From the NCBI GenBank assembly GCA_947629865.1, contig CANRFJ010000006.1, positions 62,001-126,000 of the forward strand: DNA of 64,000 bases, read 5' to 3'. The position numbers were made by a program, and so were the translations under genes. Position 1 is the first letter of the stretch; each line of letters begins with the position of its first letter. The notes beneath the pieces are model-generated. The model did not search any database. It saw nothing but the letters and a program-made list of their open reading frames with translations, and had not been told where the DNA came from. This DNA is from an uncultured Lachnospiraceae bacterium (lineage in GTDB: Bacteria > Bacillota > Clostridia > Lachnospirales > Lachnospiraceae). This document shows, piece after piece, positions 45,377-54,295 of the stretch.

Positions 45377-47280
45377 CGGACAATCCCTCCTTTCTCCCCG
45401 CGGCCTGCGCCGGAGTCTCCTCTGCTCTCCACACACACGCCTGTTCCAAACACCGCGGCCCCGCAGCCGCTGCACCGGGCGCGGCAGTTCGGCGTCACCT
45501 CTCCCGCCTTCGCCCTCTCATATTCCCGCCACAGAAAGTTTTTGCTCACGCCTATGTCAATAAAATCCCACGGGAAAAGCTCGTCCCGCTCCCGCTCACG
45601 GTAATTGTAAAAGTTTCTGTCCACACGGCGCTCCCGCATCACTTCCTCCCATATGTCCGGCCGGAACCAGTCTGTCCACGCGTCAAAAATACAGCCTCTC
45701 TTGTAGGCCTCCTCAATAACGGCCGAGAGCTTGCGGTCTCCTCTGGCAAAGATTCCCTCCAGCTCCGACGTCGCGGCATCATGGCATATATAGCGCAGGG
45801 AGCGCTGGTTTTTCTGCGCCCTGACTCTGCCGCGGAGAAACTGCCTCTTTTCCTCAAAATGCTCCGCCGTGTCCATCGGCGCCCACTGAAACGGGGTAAA
45901 GGGCTTTGGCACAAAAAAAGAAGTGCTGGCCGTGATCTCCGGACGGCCTGTCCTCTGCTCCTTCGGAATCTCAAAATAGGCGGCCGCAATCCGGTTCGCC
46001 AGCGTGGCGATGGCCTCTATATCTTCTTCCCTCTCGCCCGGCAGTCCGAGCATAAAGTAGAGTTTTACCCGCTTCCATCCCCCCTGGAAGGCCTCCCATG
46101 CCCCCTTGAGTATCGCCTCCTCCGTCAGTCCCTTATTGATGACGTCCCTCATGCGCTGCGAGCCCGCCTCCGGCGCAAAAGTCAGGCTGCTTTTGCGCAC
46201 GTCCTGTATTCTGCTCATGACATCGAGGGAAAAAGCGTCAATCCTGAGGGACGGAAGGGAAATGTTCAGTCTGCGCTCCCTGCACTCGTCGATGAGAAAA
46301 TATACAAGTTCCGGCAGATCCTCGTAATCGCTTGAACTCAGGGAACTCAGCGTGATCTCCTCGTAGCCGGTGCTCTCTATCATCTCGATCGCCCGCTTTT
46401 TCAAAAATTCCAGACTCCTCGGACGAATGGGCCGGTAGATCATTCCCGCCTGGCAGAAGCGGCAGCCGCGGATACAGCCACGCTGTATCTCCAGCACAAT
46501 CCGATCCTGGGTGGCGCGCAGATAGGGCACCAGGGGGCGGGATGGATAGAAGGTATCGCTCAGATCCCTTACCACCTGCTTTTTAATACGCTCCGGCGCC
46601 TCCGGACAATTCGGCTCCATGGAGATAAGCCGGCCGTCCTCCCCGTAAACCACCTCATACAGTCGGGGCACATATAGCCCCTCAATCTGCGCCGCCCGCT
46701 TCAGAAACTCCAGACGGCTCAGTCCCTGTCTGCGGGCCTCCTTGTAGACGTCCATTAACTCGCGGTATACAGTCTCTCCCTCCCCGATATAGAAAATATC
46801 AAAAAATTCCGCAATGGGCTCCGGATTATAGGTGCATGGCCCGCCGCCCAGGACAATGGGATCCCGCCATGTCCTCTCCTCCGCGTGGAGGGGAATTCCG
46901 GACAGATCGATTATCTGCAGAAGGTTGGTATAGCACATCTCATACTGAATAGTGATTCCAAGAAAATCAAAATCCCTCACCGGCTCCTGGCTCTCCAGGG
47001 CAAACAGGGGAATATCCCTCTCCCGCATGATGCGATCCAGATCCGGCCAGGGAGAATAACACCGCTCACAGTACACATCCTCCCACTGGTTGAACATATC
47101 GTACAGTATCTGGATACCCAGATGGGACATGCCGATTTCGTACACGTCCGGAAAGCACATGCAGAACCGGACGTCCACCTCTGCCGGATTCTTTCTTACC
47201 ATATTTATCTCATTGCCGATATAGCGGGCCGGTTTTTCCACGCTCATCAGTATCTCATCTTCCAATGCCAGTTTTCTCAT
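45373..47280 (-). CDS. TIGR03960-family B12-binding-like radical SAM protein
   Basis: 635 residues. An N-terminal cobalamin-binding-like region (about 1-230) precedes the radical SAM core with GCIRGCRFCQAG (Cys-x3-Cys-x2-Cys, 4Fe-4S). A C-terminal Cys-rich end (NCRARCSGCGAAVFG) may bind metal. It is usually linked to DUF2344, as here by a 4-bp overlap. The reaction is unknown; the pair resembles tRNA/rRNA modification enzymes. AAGGAAAGG precedes the ATG; the divergent gene at 47421 is 140 bp away. Confidence 0.9.
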   Translation of the reverse strand: MRKLALEDEILMSVEKPARYIGNEINMVRKNPAEVDVRFCMCFPDVYEIGMSHLGIQILYDMFNQWEDVYCERCYSPWPDLDRIMRERDIPLFALESQEPVRDFDFLGITIQYEMCYTNLLQIIDLSGIPLHAEERTWRDPIVLGGGPCTYNPEPIAEFFDIFYIGEGETVYRELMDVYKEARRQGLSRLEFLKRAAQIEGLYVPRLYEVVYGEDGRLISMEPNCPEAPERIKKQVVRDLSDTFYPSRPLVPYLRATQDRIVLEIQRGCIRGCRFCQAGMIYRPIRPRSLEFLKKRAIEMIESTGYEEITLSSLSSSDYEDLPELVYFLIDECRERRLNISLPSLRIDAFSLDVMSRIQDVRKSSLTFAPEAGSQRMRDVINKGLTEEAILKGAWEAFQGGWKRVKLYFMLGLPGEREEDIEAIATLANRIAAAYFEIPKEQRTGRPEITASTSFFVPKPFTPFQWAPMDTAEHFEEKRQFLRGRVRAQKNQRSLRYICHDAATSELEGIFARGDRKLSAVIEEAYKRGCIFDAWTDWFRPDIWEEVMRERRVDRNFYNYRERERDELFPWDFIDIGVSKNFLWREYERAKAGEVTPNCRARCSGCGAAVFGTGVCVESRGDSGAGRGEKGGIVR

Positions 47281-47353
47281 ACTTATCCTTTCCTTATCCT
47301 GTGCGGGACACAGGTTTTGTAGAAATTATAGCATACTGCCGTCCACAAAACAA

Positions 47354-47382
47354 TTGCTTTCCCCCGTAAAATATGATATTAT
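47354..47382 (+). promoter_or_regulatory. Promoter for zinc-ribbon membrane protein
   Basis: TTGCTT (47354-47359), a 17-bp spacer and TATTAT (47377-47382), 38 bp before the ATG. Confidence 0.55.
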
Positions 47383-47420
47383 ATTTTCGATTATTACACA
47401 GTACAAGGAGGTTGTCTGAC

Positions 47421-48302
47421 ATGCCATGGTGTCCGAAATGCAGAAATGAATATGTAGAGGGTGTTACCACCTGCATCGACTGCGGTGTAGAACTTGTAGA
47501 TGAGCTTCCGGAGGAAACCAATCCGGAGGCGCCCGTATCACTCTATCAGATAAAAGATGAACAGACAGGCGATAAATTTGTCGCCTTCTTACGTTACGGA
47601 GGGCTTCAGACCGCCGGTCTGCTGCCGGAAGAAGACGGAACGTACCGGCTTGTGGTGGCGGAATTTGAGAGGGAGGCGGCAGAAAAAATGTTCGCTGAGA
47701 TCTCCTCCGGCAGCGGGGACGAACCCGAACTGTCAATGGACGAACAGGACGTCTCTGAACTGTTGGCCGCTATTGAAAAACAGCTGGACGAACTTGAGGC
47801 CGAGGAAGCCAGCGCCATGTTCTCCGAACTCAGGACGGAAGCCAGCTCCGTGTATGTCAAGAAAAAAGATAAATATACCGATCTGAAATTCAGCGGCATC
47901 TCCTTTATCGTATTTGGCATACTCGGCTTCGGACTGCTGGCGCTCAATGTCCTTGACATAATCAATCTTTTCAATAAATTTTCGACGCTGATCATGGCTC
48001 TCGTATTTGTCATCTTCATCGGCGTGGGCGTCACCTCCCTTCTGCGGGCGCGCAAGTTGAAGAATATCGTCTCCGAGGAGGAAAAGACCACAGACCGCGT
48101 CCTTGACTGGGTGGATAAGAACATCACCGACGAGCGGATCGCCGCCCTGTTCGATGCGGAGCTGTCAGAGGAGGACAATTACTTTCAGGTTCACAGCGAG
48201 CTGTGCCGGATTGTGTCGGAAGAATTCCCGCTTTTCAGCAAGAGTTACATCGACCAGCTGATGGACGAGCGATACAACGATTACTGCGAGGGAAGACAGT
48301 GA
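47421..48302 (+). CDS. Zinc-ribbon membrane protein of unknown function
   Basis: 293 residues from the ATG at 47421, preceded by AGGAGG; a longer frame from 47373 runs over the promoter. Cys pairs C4/C7 and C18/C21 (MPWCPKC, CIDCG) form a zinc ribbon. A helical acidic region follows, then two membrane segments (about 155-176 and 183-205) and a soluble helical C-terminus. I do not recognise a family beyond the ribbon. It stands alone on the plus strand with its own promoter and terminator. Confidence 0.75.
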   Translation: MPWCPKCRNEYVEGVTTCIDCGVELVDELPEETNPEAPVSLYQIKDEQTGDKFVAFLRYGGLQTAGLLPEEDGTYRLVVAEFEREAAEKMFAEISSGSGDEPELSMDEQDVSELLAAIEKQLDELEAEEASAMFSELRTEASSVYVKKKDKYTDLKFSGISFIVFGILGFGLLALNVLDIINLFNKFSTLIMALVFVIFIGVGVTSLLRARKLKNIVSEEEKTTDRVLDWVDKNITDERIAALFDAELSEEDNYFQVHSELCRIVSEEFPLFSKSYIDQLMDERYNDYCEGRQ

Positions 48303-48310
48303 TATCCCTG

Positions 48311-49183
48311 CTACCCATAATATCCCCACAGGTTTTTGATCTGTGGGGATAATTTTTTCATGCTCCAGCGCTTTTTGCTCCGGACGACTGAATTGGGATC
48401 GTTTACCATAAAGCCCTCCCCGTCATATCCATAGATTACAATAAAGTGCCCCTCCGTGGTAAAATCACCCGGCCGCATGGCGCATATAATCATTCCGCCA
48501 TTGTCAAGCACTCTCTTTATTCTCTCCTCGTCCAGCGACAATTGGACGGCAGAGAGCCCATAGTGGGCGGCTCCCCGCGTCATCAGTTCCCAACTCGTCC
48601 CCGCGCCCTCTACATAATATCCGTTCCTCTCGCTGAAGCCTGCCACCTCGTAGGGAGTCACCTCACGGCGAGTCAGGGAAAATACCACCATGGAAAGACA
48701 GGTCGGCCCGCAGCCGGACAGGCCGATTACGCTGTCCCCATAATCGGCATATCCCCATCTTTTGTCCCACTGTAGCAGCAGGGGAAATTCTTCTTCCGTC
48801 TCCTCATCCGAAAAACTTTTTACTCCCTTTTTTTCACTCTCCGGATAGTCCGCCACAAACTCTGCCAGCTCCGGATTTTTTTCCAGCGCCTCCAGCAGTT
48901 CTTCCGGAATCCGCTCCCTGTTTTGTTCAATCCGCTCAGCCAGGCTCTCATCTACGTCCGCTACAGACTCAGACGCCTCTTTATCGGAGGAGCCGCCCCC
49001 TGTACGACCTCCGCCACTACTCCCGTAAAACGCCTGATTCTGATGCCGGATAAAAATCCCAAGTCCGGATAAAAGCAGTACCGCAATCACAAAAACCGTC
49101 AGGATTCTCCACATATCCCGCCGCCCTCTGCGCCGTCTCCTTCTCAAAACAAAAAGACCTCCCTTCTTCCATGGTATAGCCAT
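48311..49183 (-). CDS. Membrane-anchored C39-like cysteine peptidase
   Basis: 290 residues as the longest frame. Hydrophobic anchor (about 25-42) follows an Arg-rich stretch, then a Gly/Ser-rich linker and a peptidase C39_2-type domain: SGCGPTCLSM (nucleophile Cys), EGHFIVIYGYD (His) and VNDPNS (Asp/Asn). The active site would face outside the cell. The ATG at 49183 is in the loop of an 11-bp dyad and has no ribosome site; a TTG at 49147 behind AGGGAGG, or ATG at 49114, is quite possible. It follows the VanS-like gene by 68 bp. A role in envelope or bacteriocin-like processing is inferred. Confidence 0.78.
   Translation of the reverse strand: MAIPWKKGGLFVLRRRRRRGRRDMWRILTVFVIAVLLLSGLGIFIRHQNQAFYGSSGGGRTGGGSSDKEASESVADVDESLAERIEQNRERIPEELLEALEKNPELAEFVADYPESEKKGVKSFSDEETEEEFPLLLQWDKRWGYADYGDSVIGLSGCGPTCLSMVVFSLTRREVTPYEVAGFSERNGYYVEGAGTSWELMTRGAAHYGLSAVQLSLDEERIKRVLDNGGMIICAMRPGDFTTEGHFIVIYGYDGEGFMVNDPNSVVRSKKRWSMKKLSPQIKNLWGYYG
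48322..48358 (+). terminator. Intrinsic terminator inside the convergent gene
   Basis: 10-bp perfect stem ATCCCCACAG/CTGTGGGGAT with a 9-nt loop, then AATTTTTT. It ends the zinc-ribbon transcript 20 bp after its stop, but lies within the last codons of the minus-strand C39-type gene. Confidence 0.8.
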
Positions 49184-49195
49184 ACTATACCATGG
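49169..49195. repeat. 11-bp perfect inverted repeat at the C39 gene start
   Basis: CCATGGTATAG and CTATACCATGG separated by 5 bp. No U tract follows, so it fits an operator or an RNA hairpin better than a terminator. Confidence 0.7.
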
Positions 49196-49251
49196 CGCAG
49201 GGAGGAAAATCTTTTCTATTATTCTACGGAAATCTCACGATTTTCTCACAT

Positions 49252-50259
49252 TTACTTAAAATCCTGTTCCCGCTCGCCCGTCTCCGGAAGGAATACGTCA
49301 AACCGTATCCTCTCGTTCTCACTGTAAGCCTTGATCCATCCTCCGTGAAGGCCGACGATTTCCTTCGCAATGGCGAGTCCTATCCCGCTCCCGCCGTTCT
49401 TCGTGCTGCGGGCGTCGTCCAGGCGGAAAAACTGCTCGAAAATCCGATTCAGTTTCTCCGGCGGAATCGTGTTGCCCTCGTTTTCAAAGCTCAGCCGGAC
49501 GCCCCCTCTCTCCGGACGCATCTGTATCCGGATCGTCGTGGCGGGAAAGCTGTAATTTACCGCGTTGCGCAACAGGTTGTCAAACACACGCATAAGACGT
49601 CCCGCGTCGCAGACAAAGGGATAGTCTTTCGGCGCGTCCAGATCGCAGACGAGCTCCCTCTCCCGCAGCACGGGCTGAAATTCAAAGATTATCTGTTCGA
49701 GCATACGCGTCAGGTTGATCTCACTTTTTTCCAGCGTAATACTGGTCAGATTGTAACGGGTAATCTCAAAAAATTCATTGATCAGTTCTTCCAGCCGCCC
49801 CGCCTTATCCGCCGCCACCGCCGTGTAGCGGCTGCGGATTTTTTCCGGAAGCTCCGGCTCCGTCTGCAGCAGTTCAAGGTATCCGATAACAGAAGTAAGC
49901 GGCGTCTTCAGATCGTGGGCCAGATATACTACCAGATCGTTTTTGCGCTGCTCCGCCTCGTCGGCGTGGCGGTAGGCCAGAGCCACCTCCCTCTGCACCA
50001 GATGATACATCTTCCGGTAATCCCAGACCACGATTCCCAACATTCCGAGAACAGCCCCTATGATTGCAAGCGCCACCCAGTACCGGTTCAGAAAATGGAG
50101 AAGCGGATACAGTCTGTCATCAGCCCTCCAGGTAAAGGTAGACAGATACAGTGACAATATGTATCCGGTAAAAAGGACGCCCGCATAGGCCACCAGAAAT
50201 ATATCCAGTTTGATTCCTGTCCTCCGCCAGTATCTGACGGCTGTTTCACTCTTTCTCAT
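49252..50259 (-). CDS. Sensor histidine kinase, VanS-like
   Basis: 335 residues from the ATG at 50259, one base after the response-regulator stop. Two membrane helices (about 18-42 and 60-80) with a short outer loop, then the H-box YLAHDLKTPLTS (H115), N-box DNLLRNAVNYS and G-boxes (GGSGIGLAI). The short sensor loop and sequence resemble VanS. It would phosphorylate the adjacent regulator. No vanHAX genes are in the window, so this is probably a wall-stress system rather than vancomycin resistance. Confidence 0.92.
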   Translation of the reverse strand: MRKSETAVRYWRRTGIKLDIFLVAYAGVLFTGYILSLYLSTFTWRADDRLYPLLHFLNRYWVALAIIGAVLGMLGIVVWDYRKMYHLVQREVALAYRHADEAEQRKNDLVVYLAHDLKTPLTSVIGYLELLQTEPELPEKIRSRYTAVAADKAGRLEELINEFFEITRYNLTSITLEKSEINLTRMLEQIIFEFQPVLRERELVCDLDAPKDYPFVCDAGRLMRVFDNLLRNAVNYSFPATTIRIQMRPERGGVRLSFENEGNTIPPEKLNRIFEQFFRLDDARSTKNGGSGIGLAIAKEIVGLHGGWIKAYSENERIRFDVFLPETGEREQDFK

Positions 50260-50260
50260 C

Positions 50261-50953
50261 TCACTCAATTTTGTATCCCACTCCCCACACTGTCTTAATA
50301 AATACGGGATTTTTTGCATTTTCGTTCAGTTTTTCCCGCAGACGCCCTATGTGCGTCATCACCGTGTTGTTGCTGTCCATATAGGCCTCGCCCCACACGC
50401 CCTCAAACAATTCCTCCGAGGAAACTACCTGTCCCTGTCTGCTCCCCAGATAAAAGAGAATGGAAAATTCCAACGGAGTCAGTTCCAGTTTTTCATCATA
50501 CAAAAAGGCCTCGTGGGTGCTCTCCCGCATGTGGAGCCCCCGTATATCGATTACATCTGCCGACGGCCCTTCCCCGTCCGCCCGATTGTACTTCTTATAC
50601 CGCCTCAGTTGCGTCCGCACCCTCGCCACCACCTCAATGGGGCGAAACGGCTTTGTGATATAATCATCCGCGCCCATCGTGAGGCCGGTGAGGATATCCC
50701 CCTCCTCGTTTTTGGCGGTCAGCATAATAATGGGAAACAGATACTTCTCCCGAATTTTCCGACAGAGGGAGAATCCGTCCCCGTCCGGCAGCATCACGTC
50801 CAGAACCGCCATATCCACGCTCTCCCGACTGAGACATGCAAGGGCCTCCCTTCCGTCCGCACAGGCGATCACGCGATAGTTCTCATTGGACAGATATATT
50901 TTCAGAAGGTTCAGTATTTCCTCCTCGTCATCTACAAGCAAAATTGTCTCCAT
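50261..50953 (-). CDS. OmpR/VanR-type response regulator
   Basis: 230 residues. Receiver domain with acidic pair D8-D9, phospho-acceptor D52 in VLDVMLPDGDG and Lys in TKPFRP; winged-helix DNA-binding domain with TPLEFSILFYLGSRQG and TVMTHIGRLREKL. It pairs with the VanS-like kinase and lies 12 bp after the flippase gene. Confidence 0.94.
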   Translation of the reverse strand: METILLVDDEEEILNLLKIYLSNENYRVIACADGREALACLSRESVDMAVLDVMLPDGDGFSLCRKIREKYLFPIIMLTAKNEEGDILTGLTMGADDYITKPFRPIEVVARVRTQLRRYKKYNRADGEGPSADVIDIRGLHMRESTHEAFLYDEKLELTPLEFSILFYLGSRQGQVVSSEELFEGVWGEAYMDSNNTVMTHIGRLREKLNENAKNPVFIKTVWGVGYKIE

Positions 50954-50965
50954 CGTATCCCACTC

Positions 50966-52609
50966 CTACATCAGATGCAGTTTTCTGGCAACCAGATACA
51001 GCCGCCGTCCCATCGGAAAATCGTACAACTCCTCTCTCGTAAGCCCGCGCAGCAGCAGAAATACAGAGAAGTAGACGAACACCGCCGCACACAGGGAAAT
51101 CAACGTGCGCAGGAGGTTCGAGCCCGTCACAAGTCCCACCAGCCAGTACACGAGCACTACCGCCGAGGCCATCCAGACAGAGGCCGAGAACGGAGCGATA
51201 AAAGTTTTGACTACTTCCTGCCTGTAAGAGGGTACATACCGCTTTATGGCTATCAGATTGAGAATAAACACTACAATCGGGAAAGTGACATTGCCAATGA
51301 TCAGCGCGTACACCCCGATGCCTGTGTAGCGCAGCAGGAGGATAACCAGTCCTATGTGGATCGCCAGCGATATGGCCGAGTGGATCACCGGCATACGCAT
51401 CTTGTCGATGCTCTGGAGAGCCCCACCCGTCACATTGGAGAGGGCGTAGAATACAATAGCAGCGGAGCCGGCCATCAGCATATGCCCTCCCAGCACAAAA
51501 TCCGATGAGGGAAACAGCATCTTTACGATCGGCTGTCCCAGCATTATAAATCCCATGGCACAGGGAAATGCCACAATCATGTTAAATTTTATTCCGGAGG
51601 CCACATTATATCGCCACTGCGCCCCGTCCCGATTTTCGTAAGCCGTCACCGCACTCGGTATCATCGACGAGGCGACCGCCGTGGAAATGGCGATGGGCAC
51701 GCCGCAGAGCAGACGGTATTTGGAACTGTAGACGCCAATCATACTCTTGATCGCCACGTCCGCCACTCCGCTCTGGCCGGACAGCCACCCGTACAGTTTG
51801 TAATCAATCAGTCCGCTTATGTTATATACCGTCTGTGACAGAATGACCGGCAGAATGGTGAGGAGCAATAACTTAAACAGACGTCCGGACGTCTCCTCCC
51901 GTCCGGTGCGATCCCGCCGCTCCATCTTCTCCTGCACCGGCCGGTATATCCAGTAGACAAACAGGAGGAGAAGAAGGGCCGACACGGAGCCAAGACAGGT
52001 TCCAAGCGTACCGCCGGTCGCGCCCCAGGCAGCCTGCTGCAAGGAGCCGGCATTCCATTTCATAAAGAGGTAACTGGCAGTCACGCTGACTACCGCATTT
52101 ACAATCTGCTCGATAATCTGGGAGACAGCCGTGGGAATCATTGTCTTTTTGCCCTGAAAAAACCCGCGGAACACACCCAGCATCGCCACGATAAAAATAG
52201 TGGGCGCCAGCACGCGCACCGGCATCCGGACGCCGGAATATTCCGGATAGATTGACGTCTCGATCAGACCGGCGCCAAATAAAAGGACAGCGCCAAAAAC
52301 TCCGCCCGAAACAATGGCGAAGGTGCGCGCCACCCGAAATGTCTTGCCGACATTGCGGTATTCTCCCCTGGCCTGTTCGGCCGATATGATTTTAGAGAGA
52401 GCCAGCGGCAGGCTGTAAGAGGAAATAATCAGCACCACGTCATAAATCTCATAAGCCACCGCGTAGATGCCATTTCCCTCCTCGCCCAGTATATTCGCCA
52501 TGGGAATCCGGTAAATCATTCCAATGAGGCGAACCAGCAGGGACGCCATCGCGAGGATTCCTCCCTGTTGCAGATAATCGGCTCTCTTTGTCTCACTTGT
52601 CGTATTCAA
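50966..52609 (-). CDS. murJ: MurJ/SpoVB-family polysaccharide flippase
   Basis: 547 residues with about 14 hydrophobic segments. The N-terminus (LVRLIGMIYRIPMANILGEEG) and IPTAVSQIIEQIVNAVV are typical of SpoVB/YtgP members of the MVF family, which flip lipid II. It is followed at 12 bp by the VanRS-like system, so wall-precursor export and wall sensing may be coexpressed. Whether it is the vegetative or sporulation flippase cannot be decided. Confidence 0.88.
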   Translation of the reverse strand: MNTTSETKRADYLQQGGILAMASLLVRLIGMIYRIPMANILGEEGNGIYAVAYEIYDVVLIISSYSLPLALSKIISAEQARGEYRNVGKTFRVARTFAIVSGGVFGAVLLFGAGLIETSIYPEYSGVRMPVRVLAPTIFIVAMLGVFRGFFQGKKTMIPTAVSQIIEQIVNAVVSVTASYLFMKWNAGSLQQAAWGATGGTLGTCLGSVSALLLLLFVYWIYRPVQEKMERRDRTGREETSGRLFKLLLLTILPVILSQTVYNISGLIDYKLYGWLSGQSGVADVAIKSMIGVYSSKYRLLCGVPIAISTAVASSMIPSAVTAYENRDGAQWRYNVASGIKFNMIVAFPCAMGFIMLGQPIVKMLFPSSDFVLGGHMLMAGSAAIVFYALSNVTGGALQSIDKMRMPVIHSAISLAIHIGLVILLLRYTGIGVYALIIGNVTFPIVVFILNLIAIKRYVPSYRQEVVKTFIAPFSASVWMASAVVLVYWLVGLVTGSNLLRTLISLCAAVFVYFSVFLLLRGLTREELYDFPMGRRLYLVARKLHLM

Positions 52610-52642
52610 TCAGAATTCATCCTTTCCTCGTGCTATCTCAAA

Positions 52643-53755
52643 TCAGAAGCGGATAAGCCCTTTGCGGTTTTTGGGATATACGGCTATGTAAGTCTTGCCC
52701 GGATTCACCGTGAGCGTGCCGCCGTCTTTATCCCTGTACACCATGGTGTTGGAGCCCTCTTTCCGCTTCCATGTGATGGGAACCCGCTTCCCATTGGTGA
52801 TGTAGTACCCCTTGCCCGTGCCGGACAGCGTCATGGTCTGATATCCGTTCCTGTCTATATTTCTCTCATTCACAAGCTGGATAATTACGTTTTTGAAGGA
52901 CAGTTGTTTTTTGTAATATGTGTCCATATGCTTCTTACCGTACTCATATTTCATGTACTTTTTCTTTTTCTTGTCATAGCGCAGCCGGACGGTGGAGTAA
53001 TTGGAGAAGGGAAGTAGCACCTTCGCGGCCTTTTTGCCGCCCTTCAACCCCGTGTCCTCCTCATAAAACGTGAAGTGTTGGGCGCTCCTCCCATCCCTCT
53101 TTTTCGTAGAATAACCCAGTTTCTTAGCTCCCTTTATCAGTTTCTTACCCGTGGTAAAGACATTGTGCGGCGCCGCAATCTTCAAATCCCTGGCGTAGAC
53201 CACCGGCCCGATGCCGGATAAACCGCTCAGATTCTGCGTCTTTAACTTTTTCATCTTGGCCGTGGCATACTTGGTATGTCCAAAATGACAGTATATGGCG
53301 TCCCACTCATAAGCAAACTGCGCATAGTAATGTCTTGCGCTGCGAACAGAGCCAATCTGCTTTATGTTCCGGACGTCCTGGTAAATCGCGAGCATACGGG
53401 TGATACCGCCCTCGGCCAGCGCCTCATAGATGATATCGGCCTTCGATGTCCCCCTCTGGCGGCGGAAGGCATATTCGATATTGTTGATCATAACGGCGAA
53501 AGGACGCTGGTTTTCCGTGGATTTCTTCACCCATTCGCCGGTCAGCGCACTCCTCACTTCCCCGTCATGCGAGTCTGCTTCAGGCGCCGCCGGAGTCGCC
53601 GTCGCCTGCGGCGGGGCCGTCATCTCCACGCGCGGCGCCCCGTCTTCCTCTGCTTTTTCCATCTGGCGGTACAAAAGAAATCCCCCCGCGGCCACCGCCG
53701 TTATCACGGCCACCGCAAATACCCCTATCACGATTTTTTTCTGTTTCTCACTCAT
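52643..53755 (-). CDS. DUF3048 (YerB-like) exported protein
   Basis: 370 residues from the ATG at 53755 with GGAGG 13 nt upstream; an in-frame ATG at 53782 lacks a site. A membrane anchor (about 8-28) is followed by a Pro/Ala linker and the DUF3048 pattern: RPFAVMINNIEYAFRRQRGT, ADIIYEALAEGGITRMLAIY, GSVRSARHYY. Lys-rich segments (KKKKKYMKYEYGKK) are present. Function of the family is unknown; surface location is inferred. Confidence 0.85.
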   Translation of the reverse strand: MSEKQKKIVIGVFAVAVITAVAAGGFLLYRQMEKAEEDGAPRVEMTAPPQATATPAAPEADSHDGEVRSALTGEWVKKSTENQRPFAVMINNIEYAFRRQRGTSKADIIYEALAEGGITRMLAIYQDVRNIKQIGSVRSARHYYAQFAYEWDAIYCHFGHTKYATAKMKKLKTQNLSGLSGIGPVVYARDLKIAAPHNVFTTGKKLIKGAKKLGYSTKKRDGRSAQHFTFYEEDTGLKGGKKAAKVLLPFSNYSTVRLRYDKKKKKYMKYEYGKKHMDTYYKKQLSFKNVIIQLVNERNIDRNGYQTMTLSGTGKGYYITNGKRVPITWKRKEGSNTMVYRDKDGGTLTVNPGKTYIAVYPKNRKGLIRF

Positions 53756-53797
53756 AACCGCATACTGTCCTCCATTTTTCAAACATTTTATACGCTT

Positions 53798-54295
53798 TTA
53801 TCGGCTGATCTTCAATTCTGCCATGATCCGCCTCTGCAAATCTTCCATGAGCAGGCGCTCTCCCTCCTGCATATGGTCGTAGCCAAACAGGTGGAGAAGA
53901 CTGTGCACTACCAGAAACGAAAACTCACGCTGAACCGAGTGCCCGTACTCCTGCGCCTGTCGGTAAAGCACCTCAGCACAGAGCACAATATCCCCTAGAA
54001 TAAGCTCGCCGGATTCAGGCGATACCGTCCGCGTAGTCCGGTAGGCCTGTCCGTCAAAATCGGCCGGACTGTCATACTCCATCATGGGAAAACTCAGCAC
54101 GTCGGTGGGCCTGTCCACCTGGCGGAATTCTCGGTTCAGACGGTGTATTTCCGCTTCATCTACCACCGTGACGCCGACCTCCGGCTCCTCCGGACAGCCC
54201 ACCGTCTCCGTCACCGCGGCAATGAGGATTTTTAACTGCTCCTCCGCAGGAAAATCAAATTGTCTGCCGCTCCGGTTCTCATAATGCAGTGTCAT
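53798..54295 (-). CDS. ybeY: Endoribonuclease YbeY
   Basis: 165 residues. The zinc motif HSLLHLFGYDH gives H131, H135 and H141; DVLSFPM and GDIVLC are the other conserved blocks. It matures 16S rRNA and takes part in ribosome quality control. The ATGA overlaps the phoH stop. Confidence 0.97.
   Translation of the reverse strand: MTLHYENRSGRQFDFPAEEQLKILIAAVTETVGCPEEPEVGVTVVDEAEIHRLNREFRQVDRPTDVLSFPMMEYDSPADFDGQAYRTTRTVSPESGELILGDIVLCAEVLYRQAQEYGHSVQREFSFLVVHSLLHLFGYDHMQEGERLLMEDLQRRIMAELKISR

Noticed and set aside
44603-45604. 333-codon plus-strand frame
   Set aside because: Antisense to rng, DUF2344 and radical SAM genes; no supporting signals.
49192-50154. 320-codon plus-strand frame
   Set aside because: Antisense to the VanS-like kinase; no ribosome site or domain.
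49252-50953. Vancomycin resistance operon
   Set aside because: Only regulator and sensor resemble VanRS; no vanH, vanA/B-type ligase or vanX is present.
50210-51508. 432-codon plus-strand frame
   Set aside because: Antisense to the VanR-like and murJ genes; His/Gln/Arg-rich translation typical of a reverse-strand shadow.
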